A stretch of DNA of 5,597 nt, from positions 1 through 5,597 of the forward strand of contig JASLGJ010000166.1 in the NCBI GenBank assembly GCA_030150085.1. The letters run 5' to 3'. Positions 4,379-5,597 of the stretch are shown here, one piece after another. A program made the translations under genes and the position numbers. Below the pieces are notes generated by a model, which saw only the letters and a list, made by a program, of their open reading frames with translations, made no database searches and was not told the DNA's origin. Origin of the DNA: Candidatus Elarobacter sp. Its GTDB lineage: Bacteria > Vulcanimicrobiota > Vulcanimicrobiia > Vulcanimicrobiales > Vulcanimicrobiaceae. How positions within the stretch are numbered: the first letter of the stretch is position 1; each line of letters begins with the position of its first letter.

Positions 4379-5597
4379 TTGCTGACGCGGTTCATCGGCC
4401 GGCTCCTCGCGGTGCTCGCCGCGGCGTCCATGACCGCCGTCGCGCTTCCCGTGCGCGCCGGCGAAGGCCTCACGCTCAACCCCAGCCTCAACGCCAAGCT
4501 CGACCGGCTCTACCTGACCGCGTACGACGAGACGATCGGGCGCCACGCGCTTCACCAGCCCGACGGCACGACCTACGTCTCGACCGGGGACATCGAGGCC
4601 GAGTGGCTGCGCGACGCGAGCGCGACGGTGCGGCCCTACATCGGGCTCTCGCAGCACGACGGCGACGTGCAGAAGACGCTGCGCGGCGTGATCGCGCGGC
4701 AGGGCAAGTACATCCTGCTCGACCCCTACGCCAACGCCTTCTCGCGCAACTACCGGGTGGTGGAGCGCAAGTTCGAGGTCGACTCGCTGCTCTACCCGAT
4801 CTGGTTCGCCTCGGACTACTACAAGCTGACCGGCGACCGCAGCATCTTCACCCCCGAGCTGCACCGCGCGTTCCTGCGCGTCTTGAGCACGCTGCGCGAC
4901 GAGCAGCACCACCCGCAGCGCTCGCACTACACCAACCCGCAGCTGGCCAACGGCGGGCGGGGCAGCGCGGTGCGCTACACCGGGATGGTCTGGACCGGCT
5001 TCCGGCCCTCGGACGACCCGGTCCGCTACCATTACAACATCCCGGTCAACATGTTCGCCGCGGTGGTGATGCGCGACCTGAGCCAGATCGCCCGCACGGT
5101 CTGGCGGGACGACCGCATGGCGCAGAACGCCTGGGGGCTCTCGGTCCAGATCCAGCGCGGGATCGAGCAGTACGGGACGGCCAACCTGGCCCCGTTCGGG
5201 CGCATCTACGCCTACGAAGTCGACGGGCGCGGCCACGCGAACCTGATGGACGACGCCAACATCCCGTCGCTGCTCTCGATCCCGTACTTCGGCTACCTGC
5301 CCAAGACGAGCTCGCTCTACCAGGCCACGCGCCGCTTCGTGCTCTCGCCCCGCAACCCGTACTTCTTCCAAGGCAAGTACGCGCAGGGCATCGGCAGCCC
5401 GCACACCCCGCACGGCTACGTCTGGCCGCTGGCGCTGTGCATCCAGGCCCTGACCGCCAGCGACCAGGGCGAGGCCGACCGGGTCTTCGGCTGGATCGCC
5501 GCCTCCGACGTCGGCGACCACCGCCTGCACGAGTCCTTCAACGCCGACTGGCCCGAGGCGTACACGCGCGAGGACTTCGCCTGGCCCAACGCGCTCT
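4379..5597 (+). CDS. Secreted glycoside hydrolase family 125 exo-alpha-1,6-mannosidase, 3' end cut by window edge
   Basis: The 406 residues present run off the right edge. GH125 (formerly DUF1237) enzymes release terminal alpha-1,6-linked mannose with inversion. Family blocks appear in order: TGDIEAEWLRD (69-79), WTGFRPSDD (205-213), MDDANIPSLL (290-299), GIGSPHTPHGYVWP and HESFNADWPEAYTREDFAWPN starting at H384. D212 and E385 are 173 residues apart, the same as the acid Asp220 and base Glu393 I recall from the Clostridium perfringens enzyme, so it is probably active. Family length is roughly 420-490, so little is missing. An in-frame TAA at 4370-4372 limits the start to TTG 4379 or later. 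That TTG gives a good signal peptide ending VRA-GEG (about residue 29), but has no clear ribosome site. The alternative ATG at 4430 would destroy the signal peptide. Export suggests digestion of mannan or glycan outside the cytoplasm. Confidence 0.92.
   Translation, partial: MLTRFIGRLLAVLAAASMTAVALPVRAGEGLTLNPSLNAKLDRLYLTAYDETIGRHALHQPDGTTYVSTGDIEAEWLRDASATVRPYIGLSQHDGDVQKTLRGVIARQGKYILLDPYANAFSRNYRVVERKFEVDSLLYPIWFASDYYKLTGDRSIFTPELHRAFLRVLSTLRDEQHHPQRSHYTNPQLANGGRGSAVRYTGMVWTGFRPSDDPVRYHYNIPVNMFAAVVMRDLSQIARTVWRDDRMAQNAWGLSVQIQRGIEQYGTANLAPFGRIYAYEVDGRGHANLMDDANIPSLLSIPYFGYLPKTSSLYQATRRFVLSPRNPYFFQGKYAQGIGSPHTPHGYVWPLALCIQALTASDQGEADRVFGWIAASDVGDHRLHESFNADWPEAYTREDFAWPNAL

Noticed and set aside
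4349..5530. Minus-strand open frame of 393 codons
   Set aside because: It is antisense to the GH125 gene, whose motifs are clear, and its product is a low-complexity Val/Arg/Asp shadow.

Overview
The window is a G+C-rich stretch of bacterial chromosome. Strongly biased codon use, GTG and TTG starts and short intergenic gaps fit that, but nothing places it in a phylum; candidates such as Vulcanimicrobiota/Eremiobacterota, Acidobacteriota or Myxococcota are only guesses. It holds six protein genes, five on the minus strand and one on the plus strand, with both window edges cutting a gene. I saw no RNA genes, insertion sequences or CRISPR arrays.

From right to left: a secreted GH125-type exo-alpha-mannosidase runs rightward off the end (4379-5597, plus). 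It diverges from a secreted protein of unknown function (3518-4297, minus) across an 81-base gap that carries an imperfect inverted repeat. Next come an ECF sigma factor (2774-3424, minus) and, three bases after it, a fusion protein (2006-2770, minus). The fusion has an N-terminal zinc-binding anti-sigma (zf-HC2/ZAS-like) segment and a complete C-terminal O6-alkylguanine-DNA alkyltransferase domain. About 150 bases of G+C-poorer untranslated sequence follow, ending in a textbook intrinsic terminator (1821-1848).

A second minus-strand unit starts right after that terminator, from a promoter-like pair whose -35 overlaps the terminator T-tract. It encodes pyroglutamyl-peptidase I (1069-1758) and, seven bases later, a PHP-family metal-dependent phosphoesterase with a Pro/Ala/Lys-rich tail (1-1061), which runs off the left edge.

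The most interesting part is the sigma/fusion pair. A soluble zinc-type anti-sigma segment joined to a suicide DNA-repair enzyme, directly behind its likely cognate sigma factor, suggests a one-protein alkylation sensor. Self-alkylation of Cys210 during repair could change or destabilise the fusion and free the sigma factor. This is inference from gene and domain architecture. The individual domain calls rest on clear motifs.
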